A stretch of DNA of 64,000 nucleotides from JAJKIV01 sp036274195 (GCA_036274195.1 DASUGD010000209.1:1-64000), one strand, 5' to 3'. Positions 33,509 to 41,955 are shown, counted from the stretch's first letter. Numbers and translations: made by a program. Notes: generated by a model not told the origin, from the sequence alone.

Positions 33509-34489
33509 ATGACTGTTCGGTTTTCGTTAGCGAGCGCGGTGGCGGTAGCGCTCGTATTCGGGACAACCTCGACGGCTTCGGCGCAGGCTGATACGACGCG
33601 CCGCACCCAGTCGGATACCACGCGCCGTACGACGACCTCGCAGACGCGGGTGCGCGTGACGAAGGAATCCACCGGCGAGGTCAGCACCCGCCGTGACTCG
33701 GCGTTCATTCGCGACTCCGTCGCGCGCGCCGATTCGATCACCCGGGCCGAGCGCATGCGGCAGGATTCGGTCACCCGCGCCGACTCGCTCAACCGTGTGG
33801 AGCAAATGCGCCGTGACTCGGTGATGCGCGACTCGACTGCGCGCGCCGATTCAATGGCACGTGCTGACTCCATGTCACGCGCTGCAGCAACGCCCACGAC
33901 CAGTGACACGATCCGCACGCCCGTCACGTCGACGATGAGCAATGAGGAGTACGGCATGCGGCGGAGGGGGTGGTACCTCGGTCTCGGCGCCGGCGCGAGC
34001 GTTCCGACGGGTGTGGTGAACGACTTCTACAAGACCGGCTTCAGTGTGGAAGTACCGATCGGCTACCAGCCGGTAAGCAGCCCGCTCGGCTTCCGGATCG
34101 ATCTCGGTTACTCGCGCTTCAACGGCCGCGAGGCGGGCACGAATGGTCTCCTCACGCAGCCGGACGACCCGAACATCTGGTCGGCCACGGCGAACCTGAC
34201 GCTTGACCTCATGAAGTTCGGTCAGGAGCGGCGCGGTTCGCTCTACCTGGTTGGTGGTGGCGGCGTGTTCCGCTTCACGGACTTCTACAACAGTGATCGC
34301 AGCGACAACGACTTCACGAGTGCCTTCGAGGGCACGCCCGTCACGAAGGGCGGTCTGCAGGGTGGTGCGGGCCTGGCGGTGCCGATCGCCGGCGCGAACC
34401 TCTTCGTCGAGTCGCGCTACACCACGGCGTACACGAAGGGTCAGGAAACCCGATGGGTCCCGGTCGTCATCGGCCTGAAGTGGCGGTAA
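33509..34489 (+). CDS. Outer-membrane beta-barrel protein with Arg/Asp/Ser repeat region
   Basis: A 326-residue exported protein. The signal peptide (LASAVAVALVFGTTSTASAQ) is followed by a low-complexity helical region of about 110 residues built from RDSVARADS-like units. A small barrel follows (RRGWYLGLGAGASVPTG through the last strand WVPVVIGLKW). This is the layout of small OmpA/OprF-like or outer-membrane-protein-beta-barrel proteins with a periplasmic spacer. The start at 33509 has GGGAGG five bases upstream. It may be the first gene of a unit with the L,D-transpeptidase, which starts a few bases after its stop. Confidence 0.85.
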   Translation: MTVRFSLASAVAVALVFGTTSTASAQADTTRRTQSDTTRRTTTSQTRVRVTKESTGEVSTRRDSAFIRDSVARADSITRAERMRQDSVTRADSLNRVEQMRRDSVMRDSTARADSMARADSMSRAAATPTTSDTIRTPVTSTMSNEEYGMRRRGWYLGLGAGASVPTGVVNDFYKTGFSVEVPIGYQPVSSPLGFRIDLGYSRFNGREAGTNGLLTQPDDPNIWSATANLTLDLMKFGQERRGSLYLVGGGGVFRFTDFYNSDRSDNDFTSAFEGTPVTKGGLQGGAGLAVPIAGANLFVESRYTTAYTKGQETRWVPVVIGLKWR

Positions 34490-34494
34490 GGGCA

Positions 34495-35352
34495 GTGACG
34501 GGGACGGCGCGGGCAGTGGCAGGCGCGGCAGCGCCTGCCCTGCTCGCGCTCGTCACGGCTGCTTCGTTAGGCATCGCGCAAGGGCGTGTCGAGGCGTCCG
34601 ACACCACGAAGGCGATCGGCGCGGCAGCGATTGCTTCATCTGCTCGGTCGTCCGCCGATTCGATCGCGCATCTCGCTCAACCAGTCACGACCTATCGGTC
34701 GCGGGCCGACAGCATTGCGTCGGTGCGAACGCGGCTCGCCGCGGATCGCGACAACGACCTTCGGGTCGTCGTCTCGCTCAACGACCGAGAGCTGTGGGCC
34801 CTCATCGGCTCCGACACGCTGCTCACGGCGCCGATTGCCGTGTCGACCGACGAGACGCTGGAGTATGCGGGCAAGTCGTGGCGGTTCGAGACGCCGAGGG
34901 GCGTCCGCACGGTGCTCGCGAAGAAGGAGAACCCGGTGTGGATTCCACCCGAGTGGCACTACGCCGAGGTCGCGAGCGAGCACGGACTCAAGCTCGCGAC
35001 GATGATCCCCGGCAAGACGGTGCTGAGCGACGGTCGCGTCCTCGATGTGCGTGACAAGCAGGTCGGCGTGGTGGACAGGACCACGGGCGAGTTTTCGTAC
35101 CTCCCGACCGACGAAGAGGTCATCTTCGACAGCACGCTGTTCGTTCCGCCGATCGGCACGCTCAACCGGCGGATCGAGGGTGAGCTCGGTCATCACATGC
35201 TGGACACGGGCAACGGCTTTCTCCTGCATGGCACGCCGCACAAGGCCTCCATCGGTACCGCGGCGACGCACGGATGCATTCGGCTGCGCGATGACGATAT
35301 CGCGTGGCTCTACGACATGGTCCCTGTCGGAACTCGCGTCTACATCTACTGA
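34495..35352 (+). CDS. L,D-transpeptidase (YkuD domain)
   Basis: A 285-residue exported peptidoglycan enzyme. The leader (AAAPALLALVTAASLGIAQ) is followed by a Ser/Ala/Arg-rich linker and a YkuD domain with FLLHGTPHKASIG and the catalytic TATHGCIRLRDDD, in which Cys (about residue 261) is the nucleophile. It forms 3-3 cross-links or attaches proteins to the wall. GTG 34495 was chosen as it lies just past the upstream stop; ATG 34453 would overlap the upstream gene by 37 bases. The upstream outer-membrane protein could be a partner in envelope anchoring, which is inference. Confidence 0.87.
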   Translation: MTGTARAVAGAAAPALLALVTAASLGIAQGRVEASDTTKAIGAAAIASSARSSADSIAHLAQPVTTYRSRADSIASVRTRLAADRDNDLRVVVSLNDRELWALIGSDTLLTAPIAVSTDETLEYAGKSWRFETPRGVRTVLAKKENPVWIPPEWHYAEVASEHGLKLATMIPGKTVLSDGRVLDVRDKQVGVVDRTTGEFSYLPTDEEVIFDSTLFVPPIGTLNRRIEGELGHHMLDTGNGFLLHGTPHKASIGTAATHGCIRLRDDDIAWLYDMVPVGTRVYIY

Positions 35353-35355
35353 GGC

Positions 35356-36126
35356 CTAACGCCGCCCGAACCGGGCGATCGCCTCGGCGGCGGCCTCCTG
35401 CAGGACGGCCGCGTCCTGCGGCGGGATCGTGACGGTCGCGCCGCCGCGCAGGTCAACCCGCGCCGGCATCCCGATGGGCGAGCGATCGAGGAGCATCGAG
35501 GCGATCACGAGCGCGCCGATGTACGAGCCACGAATACTTGGATGCAGGCCGTCCGGTGCGTAGAGCTGGAGGTTCGGGTCGCGGCGCCAGGCGGCACGCC
35601 ACGCCTCGCCAACCGGGAACAGCATGCCGCTCACATCGGTGGCGGCGAGCGTGTACGACTCGTTGACGCGGTCGAAGTCGAACTGGCGCGTGGCGAGCGG
35701 CCAGACCGCGTACATGGCGGTTCGCGCCCCCGCGGCGCGTATCCGTTCGTCGAACTTCCTGGCCCACTCGCGGAGGTTGACGCGGCTCTCGTCGAGCGCC
35801 GAGGAGCCCTGTTGGAGGACGACGACGTCCCAATTGCCCTGGTCGATCGCGCGCACGGCAGTGCCGTTCGCCCAGTGATCCTCGAGGGCGTAGTCGGGAA
35901 AGGCCGCCATGGCAGGCGCCAATCGCTCGGCTGGCGTTAGGCCGGGGACCGAGTCGGCGAGCGCTTCGACGATGAGCGGGAGGTCGTTGACGTAGGTGAG
36001 GCTGTTGCCGATGAACAGGATCGGCCGCCCTTCACGGATCGATGGTTCGGGTCCCGTTCCCGGATCGGCGCCGAGGCAGCCGAGGAGGCCGAAGAGAGCG
36101 AGGACGCGAATCGCGCGCGAGAGCAT
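35356..36126 (-). CDS. SGNH-hydrolase-like lipoprotein
   Basis: A 256-residue lipoprotein (leader RAIRVLALFGLLGC). SGNH motifs are visible: ILFIGNSLTYVND carries the GxS nucleophile context, VVVLQQGSSA the third block, and APDGLHPSIRGSY the Asp-x-x-His. It is therefore a predicted esterase or lipase-like acylhydrolase at the envelope. The stop codon TAG lies in CGTTAGGC, and its gene end faces the L,D-transpeptidase with three bases between stops. No obvious terminator fits in that space. Confidence 0.84.
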   Translation of the reverse strand: MLSRAIRVLALFGLLGCLGADPGTGPEPSIREGRPILFIGNSLTYVNDLPLIVEALADSVPGLTPAERLAPAMAAFPDYALEDHWANGTAVRAIDQGNWDVVVLQQGSSALDESRVNLREWARKFDERIRAAGARTAMYAVWPLATRQFDFDRVNESYTLAATDVSGMLFPVGEAWRAAWRRDPNLQLYAPDGLHPSIRGSYIGALVIASMLLDRSPIGMPARVDLRGGATVTIPPQDAAVLQEAAAEAIARFGRR

Positions 36127-36346
36127 GGGCGAAGATTTCGCGCGGCCCGGCGAGCAAACAGTCGAGCGTGATCACACGAGACCCGGCGTGACGAGCGGAT
36201 CGCTGGTGCAGATTGCGGATGCTCATGCCTTTACAGAACGGCCGGCCGACCGCCACCAAATTTGGCAACGTCTGTGATCAGCCAGATCCGTGGGTTCCGT
36301 ATGCTACGCAACGAGGTGTGTCTGGATGCATGCAATGGGTTCGTAA

Positions 36347-36368
36347 GGACTCTGACCCCATACGGGGC
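36347..36368. repeat. REP-like fragment with GACTCTGACCCCA (second copy)
   Basis: GACTCTGACCCCATACGGGG lies directly after the stop of the LysR-type gene. The 13-mer is shared with the first bases of the window, also beside a minus-strand stop. The rest of the 36127-36368 gap shows no gene. Confidence 0.45.
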
Positions 36369-37343
36369 TTAAGCACGCAACTGCAGCTCGGCCGCCGGCA
36401 ATGGGCCGCCGCGAAGGTGCTGGCCTAACAAGTCGAGCAGGCGCTGCTGGTAGGCTGCCGTCGTTTCGTTGGGGCGCGTCACCGCCCACCAGCGACGATG
36501 GAATCCGCGCGCGGTGAGGGGCACGCCTACGAGCGACCCGTCGCGCAGGTGTGGGGTGATCGCCCAACGCGCGAGCACACTGATGCCCAGGCCGGCCTTC
36601 ACGAGCTCGATGATCGCCTCCGTCAGTTGTACGCGCGTCAGCTGGCGTGGCTCGACTCCAGCGGGCCGCAGCACCTCACGCAGCACCGAGCTCTCCGTGC
36701 TGTGGATCGTGTACAGGATGAGGTGCTCGTTACGCAGGTCTTCCGGCTCGACGAACTCGCGGGTCGCGAGCGGGTGACTCGGGGCGACGACGACCACTTG
36801 CTCGTCCTCGAACAGCTCTCTGCACCCGAGACGACGTTCATCGACCTCGCCCGCGACGATGGCGAGGTCCAATGCCCCATCGAGCAGCGCCCGCACCGGA
36901 TCCGCGGTGGCCTCGGCCACAATGCGGACGTCCACGCGCGGCCATTCCTCGCGAAACGCCGTAATGACGCCTGGCAGCCAGTGGTAGCAGGTGTAGCATT
37001 CGGTCGCGAGGCGGACGACCCCCGCGCCGCCGCTGGCCGACTCCGCGGCCAGGTCGCGCTCGAGCGTCTCCACTTCGTGAAGCACCCGGCGCGCCGTTCC
37101 GAGAACGCGCTCGCCCACGGCCGTGAGCACCATGTGCCGACTCGCGCGGATGAAGAGGGGCGCGCCGATCCGCCCCTCGAGCTCACGGAGCTGGTGGCTC
37201 AGCGCGGACTGGGTGAGGTTGAGGCGCCCAGCCGCGCGGGTTTGTCCACCCGACTCCGCGACGGCGGCGACGAGTCGGAGATGACGCAAATCGAGGTGCA
37301 GAGGCCGGGCGTCGCGATCGCTGTGAGAGCGCATGAACGACAT
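36369..37343 (-). CDS. LysR-family transcription regulator, MetR-like
   Basis: A 324-residue LysR-type regulator. The N-terminal winged HTH (LDLRHLRLVAAVAESG, RLNLTQSALSHQLREL) is followed by a periplasmic-binding-like effector domain. The ECYTCYHWLPGV segment near residue 115 and the strong HTH SALSHQLRELE match MetR, which responds to homocysteine in other bacteria. It is divergent from a PLP enzyme gene, and a perfect MetR-type half-site pair sits at the start of this gene. A start at 37334 is also possible. Confidence 0.85.
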   Translation of the reverse strand: MSFMRSHSDRDARPLHLDLRHLRLVAAVAESGGQTRAAGRLNLTQSALSHQLRELEGRIGAPLFIRASRHMVLTAVGERVLGTARRVLHEVETLERDLAAESASGGAGVVRLATECYTCYHWLPGVITAFREEWPRVDVRIVAEATADPVRALLDGALDLAIVAGEVDERRLGCRELFEDEQVVVVAPSHPLATREFVEPEDLRNEHLILYTIHSTESSVLREVLRPAGVEPRQLTRVQLTEAIIELVKAGLGISVLARWAITPHLRDGSLVGVPLTARGFHRRWWAVTRPNETTAAYQQRLLDLLGQHLRGGPLPAAELQLRA

Positions 37344-37346
37344 TCA
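37334..37346. promoter_or_regulatory. MetR-type operator TGAA-N5-TTCA
   Basis: TGAACGACATTCA matches the MetR consensus TGAA-N5-TTCA exactly. It overlaps the predicted start codon of the LysR-type gene and lies 64 bases before the aminotransferase start, so it could serve autorepression and control of the divergent gene. Confidence 0.55.
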
Positions 37347-37409
37347 TGATGAGGACGAGTTGAATGTGGCGGATTGCTCGTCGGCGGGCAATGAGCGTAA
37401 TTCCAGCCC

Positions 37410-38606
37410 GTGACTGCCCTGACCATCGACCGCGTCGCCGCGTGGCGTGCCGATACGCCCGGTTGTGCGCACCGCAATCATCTGAACAACGCCGGCGCGG
37501 CCCTCATGCCGCGGCCCGTGATCGACGCGATCACGGATCACGTTAGGCTCGAATCCGAGACCGGCGGCTACGAGGCGGCCGATCTTCGCGGCGAGGAGGT
37601 CGAGCGCGGTTATGACCATCTCGCGGAGATGGTCGGCGCGCAGGCCAGGAACGTCGCCGTGGTCGCGAACGCGACCGCGGGGTTCGTGCAGGCGCTGAGC
37701 TCGTTCGACTTCAGTCCGGGCGACGTGATCGTCACCACACGCTGCGACTACACGTCGAACCAGATTCAGTATCTCGCGCTCTCGACGCGGCTGGGCGTGG
37801 AGATCATGCACGCGGAGGATTTGCCGGAGGGTGGAGTCGATCCGGACTCGGTGCGTGCCATCCTTCGTGACCGGCGTCCGCGCCTCGTGGCCGTGTCGTG
37901 GATCCCGACGAACTCGGGGCTCGTGCAGGACGTCGAGTCGGTGGGTCTGATCTGTGAGGAAGCCGGGGTCCCTTACATCGTCGACGCGTGCCAGGCCGTC
38001 GGCCAGATCCCCATCGACGTCGCTCGCTTGCGATGCGACTACCTGTCGGCCACGGCGCGGAAGTTCATGCGCGGGCCGCGCGGGATCGGGTTCATGTACG
38101 CCTCGGATCGTGCGCTCGAGCGTGGGGATCACCCGCTGTTCATCGACATGCGTGGTGCGCGCTGGGTGATCGCCCGTGCGTACGAGGTTGCTCCCACCGC
38201 GCGGCGGTACGAGGACTGGGAGTTTCCGTATGCGCTCGTGCTCGGCCAGGCTGCCGCCGCGCGGTACGCGCTCGACATAGGCGTGGAGACCGCTCGGTCG
38301 CGCGCCTGGGACCTCGCGGCCCGGCTTCGTACCGCGTTAGGCGGCATTCCCGGTGTGCGCGTGCTCGACCGCGGCGCGACGCGCTGTGCCATCGTGACGA
38401 TGACGGCCGACGGGCGACACGCCGACCCGATCGTGCGGGCGCTGAAGGAGCGGCGCATCAATACCGTGTCATCACTCCGGGAATTCGGGATCTACGATTT
38501 CGACGCGAAGGGCGTCGAGACGGCTGTCCGGCTGTCGCCGCACTACTACAACACCGAGGCCGAGGTCGACGAGGCGGCGGAAGTCGTGCGGGACATCGTG
38601 GGATGA
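37410..38606 (+). CDS. Class V aminotransferase-fold PLP enzyme
   Basis: A 398-residue PLP-dependent enzyme of aminotransferase class V, the group including cysteine desulfurases, kynureninase and selenocysteine lyase. HLNNAGAALMPRPV is at the N-terminus. VDACQAVGQIPIDV carries the cofactor Asp, and the Schiff-base Lys is in SATARKFMRGPRG. The neighbour is a MetR-like regulator, which suggests a sulfur amino acid substrate. The start is GTG 37410. Its stop codon TGA is part of the GGGATGA repeat words that follow. Confidence 0.84.
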   Translation: MTALTIDRVAAWRADTPGCAHRNHLNNAGAALMPRPVIDAITDHVRLESETGGYEAADLRGEEVERGYDHLAEMVGAQARNVAVVANATAGFVQALSSFDFSPGDVIVTTRCDYTSNQIQYLALSTRLGVEIMHAEDLPEGGVDPDSVRAILRDRRPRLVAVSWIPTNSGLVQDVESVGLICEEAGVPYIVDACQAVGQIPIDVARLRCDYLSATARKFMRGPRGIGFMYASDRALERGDHPLFIDMRGARWVIARAYEVAPTARRYEDWEFPYALVLGQAAAARYALDIGVETARSRAWDLAARLRTALGGIPGVRVLDRGATRCAIVTMTADGRHADPIVRALKERRINTVSSLREFGIYDFDAKGVETAVRLSPHYYNTEAEVDEAAEVVRDIVG

Positions 38607-38801
38607 GGGATGAGGGATGGGGGATGAGGGATGAGGGATGAGGGATGAGGGATGAGGGATGAGGGAGACGGGAGACGGAAAAGCCTCGGGATGCTCATCT
38701 CTCCCGACAGCCAGCGTCAGCCACCAGCCAGCATGAGCAGCCAGCAACCAGCCGCCGTTCGTGTCTCCCTCATCCCTCATCCCCCATCCCTCTTCCCTCG
38801 C
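38603..38801. repeat. Heptad-word hairpin between convergent genes, GGGATGA type with CCTCGGGATG core
   Basis: Nine or so GGGATGA/GGGATGG words on the left are matched by CCCTCATCCCCCATCCCTC words on the right. Between them lie the shared core CCTCGGGATGCTC and several CAGCCAG-type words. Both flanking genes take their TGA stop codon from a GGGATGA word. A role as bidirectional terminator is likely. Confidence 0.85.
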
Positions 38802-39382
38802 AGATAGGGTGCGAGCACCGCGTTCACATCGTCGCGGATCCAGCGCTCGGCGGGACCCTCGCTGTAGAACGCCCACGTCATGAGCGAGCCATTCACCATC
38901 GCCTCGACCGTCCGCGCGAGCGATGCCACGTCCGTGTTGCGCCGCAGCTCACCCGCGGCGACGGCGGCGGTCAACAGGTCCACGAGCCCCGCGCGCGTCG
39001 CCTTCGCCTGCACCGCGAGCTGCTCACGGAAATCCGGATCAGCGAGATCGATCTGGAGGTACGCGAGGTTTCTGGCCAGCGCCGCCGGCGATTGCGCGAG
39101 CTGCGCCATGCACTCGGCGTAGGCACGTACGGCCGCGAGTGGGGAGCGATGCGCGGCCTTGAGTTGACCGATGAAGTCTCCGGTGGACGCGGCCGCGGCG
39201 CGCGCGAGGGCGAGGAGCAGCTCGCGCTTCGACCCGAAGCGCTGGGCCAGCGCGCCCGCCGTCACGCCGGCTTCGGCCGCGATCTCGGCGAGCGTGAGCT
39301 CGCCGGGTGCGAGGCGGTTGGTGGCGCGATGGGCGGCCGCGAAGACTTGCTCATCGCTGACTTTTCTGGGGCGAGGGCTCAC
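38777..39382 (-). CDS. TetR/AcrR-family regulator
   Basis: A 201-residue TetR-type repressor. The N-terminal HTH is visible as GELTLAEIAAEAGVTAGALAQRFGSKRELLLAL; the all-helical C-terminal half is a ligand domain. It is divergent from the DHFR-like reductase gene. An AT-rich palindrome in between is a good operator candidate, so this protein probably represses both genes. The last codons (RGKRDGG) are encoded by the repeat words that begin the convergent hairpin. Confidence 0.88.
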   Translation of the reverse strand: MSPRPRKVSDEQVFAAAHRATNRLAPGELTLAEIAAEAGVTAGALAQRFGSKRELLLALARAAAASTGDFIGQLKAAHRSPLAAVRAYAECMAQLAQSPAALARNLAYLQIDLADPDFREQLAVQAKATRAGLVDLLTAAVAAGELRRNTDVASLARTVEAMVNGSLMTWAFYSEGPAERWIRDDVNAVLAPYLRGKRDGG

Positions 39383-39394
39383 AAACGGCTTGAC

Positions 39395-39422
39395 GTTTCT
39401 AAATTGATATATAGTTTGAAAC
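39395..39422. promoter_or_regulatory. Palindromic operator candidate for the TetR-type regulator
   Basis: A 28-bp AT-rich imperfect palindrome starts with GTTTC and ends with GAAAC (half-sites GTTTCTAAA and TTTGAAAC). It lies 12 bases from the TetR gene's start and overlaps the -35 region of the divergent promoter. Confidence 0.6.
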
Positions 39423-39443
39423 TAAACGCTGACGTAGTATAGG
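39416..39443 (+). promoter_or_regulatory. Promoter of the DHFR-like gene
   Basis: TTGAAA (39416-39421) and TATAGG (39438-39443) are 16 bases apart. This fits a sigma-70-type promoter that would be covered by a repressor on the overlapping palindrome. Confidence 0.5.
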
Positions 39444-39491
39444 CTGTCGGCGCCTCCTGCACCACGACACCGCCACGAGGAGGAACCCACT

Positions 39492-40091
39492 ATGCGCACC
39501 GTCACCTACGGCGCTGCCTGCAGTCTCGACGGCTTCATCGCGCCAAGCGATGGGTCGATGGACTGGCTCCACTTCAGCCGCGATGTTCAGGAGTATATCG
39601 CGACCTACTGGGCGTCGATCGACACGATGCTCATGGGCCGAAAGACGTGGGAGGTCGCGGTCGGGCAGGGCGGCGCGGGCGGGGGAGGCGGCACGAAGGG
39701 AATCACCACCTACGTCTTCTCGCGAACGCTCGATGGCGTGGGTCACGGTGCGCAACTCGTTAGGGAGGACGCCGGCGAGTTCGTGCGACGGCTCAAGGAG
39801 CAGCCCGGGAAGGGCATTTGCGTCATGGGTGGCGGCGAGCTCGCCCAATCGCTCTTCGCCGCTGGCGTGATCGACGAAGTGGGCCTCAACGTGCACCCGA
39901 TCCTGCTCGGCTCCGGCGTGCCGTTCTTCCGCGATCCGGGCCGCCGTATCTCTCTCGTGCTGGCCGAGTCGAAGGTGATCGACGGCGGGTGCGTGTTGTC
40001 GACGTACCGGGTGGTCGGGACCCGGGAATCGGGAATAGGGAATCGGGAATCGAAGGCGCGTCGGAAGCGCGTCAGCGGGACCCGCGCCTAA
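39492..40091 (+). CDS. DHFR/RibD-domain reductase family protein
   Basis: A 199-residue protein of the dihydrofolate reductase-like family (RibD C-terminal fold). Typical segments are MRTVTYGAACSLDGFIA, DTMLMGRKTWEVA and GVIDEVGLNVHPILLGSG. Many such genes sit next to TetR or other regulators and reduce unknown substrates with NADPH. The natural end is near TYRVV; the last 25 residues or so (TRESGIGNRESK...) are encoded by GGGAATC heptad DNA, so the repeat has extended the C-terminus. AGGAGG lies before the ATG. Its TAA stop shares an octamer with the convergent GH3 gene's stop. Confidence 0.85.
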   Translation: MRTVTYGAACSLDGFIAPSDGSMDWLHFSRDVQEYIATYWASIDTMLMGRKTWEVAVGQGGAGGGGGTKGITTYVFSRTLDGVGHGAQLVREDAGEFVRRLKEQPGKGICVMGGGELAQSLFAAGVIDEVGLNVHPILLGSGVPFFRDPGRRISLVLAESKVIDGGCVLSTYRVVGTRESGIGNRESKARRKRVSGTRA

Positions 40092-40093
40092 CG
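40086..40093. other. Octamer serving as stop codon for two convergent genes
   Basis: GCCTAACG gives TAA (40089-40091) to the plus-strand DHFR-like gene and, read on the minus strand as CGTTAGGC, gives TAG (40088-40090) to the GH3 gene. The two genes overlap by four bases with a single octamer closing both. Confidence 0.85.
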
Positions 40094-41950
40094 CTTTATC
40101 CCGTCTCCGCGACGAAAGAAGCCGGGCAGTGACACAGGCGTGGTGCCAGTGATTGGCGCGCGGCCGAGGACGGCCGCGGCCGCCGCACGCTCGAGCGCGT
40201 CGCTCACGCCGTATGTGACGACGTACGTCTGGACGCTCGGGAACTGGCGAATCAAGTACGGGTTCCCGAGCGCGATCGCGACGACTTTCTCCCGTCGCGC
40301 CAGCTCGTCGACCCACTTCGCGATGTGCGGCGGAACCGCCGGTCGTCCCTCACCCTCGATCCGGCGCACGTACGCCGCCACGATCACTCGATCGGAGCCG
40401 CTCACCTGGCGCGTCACCGAATCGAGATCGCTCGCCGACGTCGCCGGCGAGATCTTTATCACGCGGGCCCCCGGGATGGCCGAGCGGATGTCGCCGCCGA
40501 ATATCTTGCCCGCGCGAAGCTCCGTCTCCGGCATGTACTGTACGACCGCCACACGCCCACCGGACACGGGAAGGAGGGGGCCAGTGTCGCGGAGCAACGT
40601 CACGGCACGTCGCGCGATGTCCGCCGCAACCGCGCGATGCTCCGGTGACCCGACGACCTCGCGCAAGGCATCGAGGTCGGCGATCGGGTAGAACGCCGCC
40701 CCCGTGCGGGCCTTGAGCTCGAGCACATGCCGCGCGGCCGAATCGATGTGAGCTCGCGGGATGTCGCCGCGCTCGACCGCGCCCACCACCGCGTCGATCG
40801 CCTTCGTCGGATCGCTCGGCTTGAGAATGATGTCGGCGCCGGCCTTCACCGCGAGGACGGAGCTCTCTTCCACACTGTACCCCTTGCCGACGCCCTCCAT
40901 CGTCATCGCGTCGGTGATGGCGATGCCACCGAACCGTAGCGAGTCACGCAGCACACCGGTGATGATCTTGGGCGCGAGCGTCGCCGGTGTCGTGGAGTCG
41001 CCCTCGACCGCCGGTAGCGCAATGTGTGCCGTCATCACCATGCCGGCACCGGCGTCGATCGCCGCGCGAAATGGCACGAGCTCCAGGGTGTCCAGGCGAG
41101 CCCAATTCGCGCCGACGATCGGGAGGCCGACGTGCGAATCGACGTCCGTGTCGCCGTGGCCGGGGAAGTGTTTCGCCGTCGACACCGCACCGCCGTCCTG
41201 CGTACCGCGCACGAACTCGGCCGACAGGCGTGCGACGCGCTGCGGGTCCTCGCCGAACGACCGCGTGTTGATGACCGGGTTCGACGGGTTGTTGTTGACG
41301 TCGACGACCGGGGCGAAGTTGATCTGAATCCCGACGGCGCGCGCTTCCTGCGCGATGATCCTCGCGACGTCGTAGGCGTCCTGGTCGCGGCCCGTCGCGG
41401 CGATCGCCATGGCGCTCGGAAACACCGTCGCGCTCCCGGCGTCGAGCAGGTAGTGCGTGAACGTTCCGCCCTCGAGCCGGCCGAGGCCGGGCTCGAGGTC
41501 CGCGGAGGTGAGCAGCGGGACGCGCGACAGCCGTTGCATGTTGTTGATCTTGGCCGCGACCTCGATCGGGGTGCCTAACGACATGCTCACGCCGCCGATG
41601 TGATCCCGCTCGATCCACCGGCGCACCTCGGCGTACGACGAGTCGCCGTAGCTCGTGTAGTCGCCAAGCACCCAGACCATCACCATCTGGCCGACCCGCT
41701 CTCGGAGCGAGAGCGTCGCGAACGTGCTGTCCACCCACTTCACCTGCGCCGCCGTGAGCGGTACGCGCGGGTTGAAGGCAGGCGCTCGCGGCGACGGGAG
41801 CGCCGTCGGCGCCGGATGCGGGATCGCCGCAACCTTTCCGGGCGAAGCCGAGGGCGTCGGAGCCGGGTTGCGCGAACAGGATGCGCTCGCGACGGCGGCC
41901 AGCAGGGCGACGATCGAAGGTACGGAACGGCGGAACGGATTCGGGATCAT
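40088..41950 (-). CDS. Glycoside hydrolase family 3 lipoprotein (beta-N-acetylhexosaminidase type)
   Basis: A 620-residue lipoprotein (lipobox ASASC) with a Pro/Ala-rich linker and a GH3 barrel. AKHFPGHGDTDVDSHVGLP carries the His/Asp pair characteristic of NagZ-type beta-N-acetylglucosaminidases, and the nucleophile Asp is in AITDAMTMEG. A C-terminal domain of about 200 residues follows. It likely removes GlcNAc from wall fragments or chitin-type substrates at the envelope. It lies six bases downstream of the ABC ATPase gene, so these may form one transcription unit. Confidence 0.9.
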   Translation of the reverse strand: MIPNPFRRSVPSIVALLAAVASASCSRNPAPTPSASPGKVAAIPHPAPTALPSPRAPAFNPRVPLTAAQVKWVDSTFATLSLRERVGQMVMVWVLGDYTSYGDSSYAEVRRWIERDHIGGVSMSLGTPIEVAAKINNMQRLSRVPLLTSADLEPGLGRLEGGTFTHYLLDAGSATVFPSAMAIAATGRDQDAYDVARIIAQEARAVGIQINFAPVVDVNNNPSNPVINTRSFGEDPQRVARLSAEFVRGTQDGGAVSTAKHFPGHGDTDVDSHVGLPIVGANWARLDTLELVPFRAAIDAGAGMVMTAHIALPAVEGDSTTPATLAPKIITGVLRDSLRFGGIAITDAMTMEGVGKGYSVEESSVLAVKAGADIILKPSDPTKAIDAVVGAVERGDIPRAHIDSAARHVLELKARTGAAFYPIADLDALREVVGSPEHRAVAADIARRAVTLLRDTGPLLPVSGGRVAVVQYMPETELRAGKIFGGDIRSAIPGARVIKISPATSASDLDSVTRQVSGSDRVIVAAYVRRIEGEGRPAVPPHIAKWVDELARREKVVAIALGNPYLIRQFPSVQTYVVTYGVSDALERAAAAAVLGRAPITGTTPVSLPGFFRRGDGIKR

Positions 41951-41955
41951 GCCTG

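Noticed and set aside
38603..38700. CRISPR or simple satellite reading of the GGGATGA array
   Set aside because: Units are 7 nt without spacers and are matched by a complementary array across a core, which fits a hairpin element.
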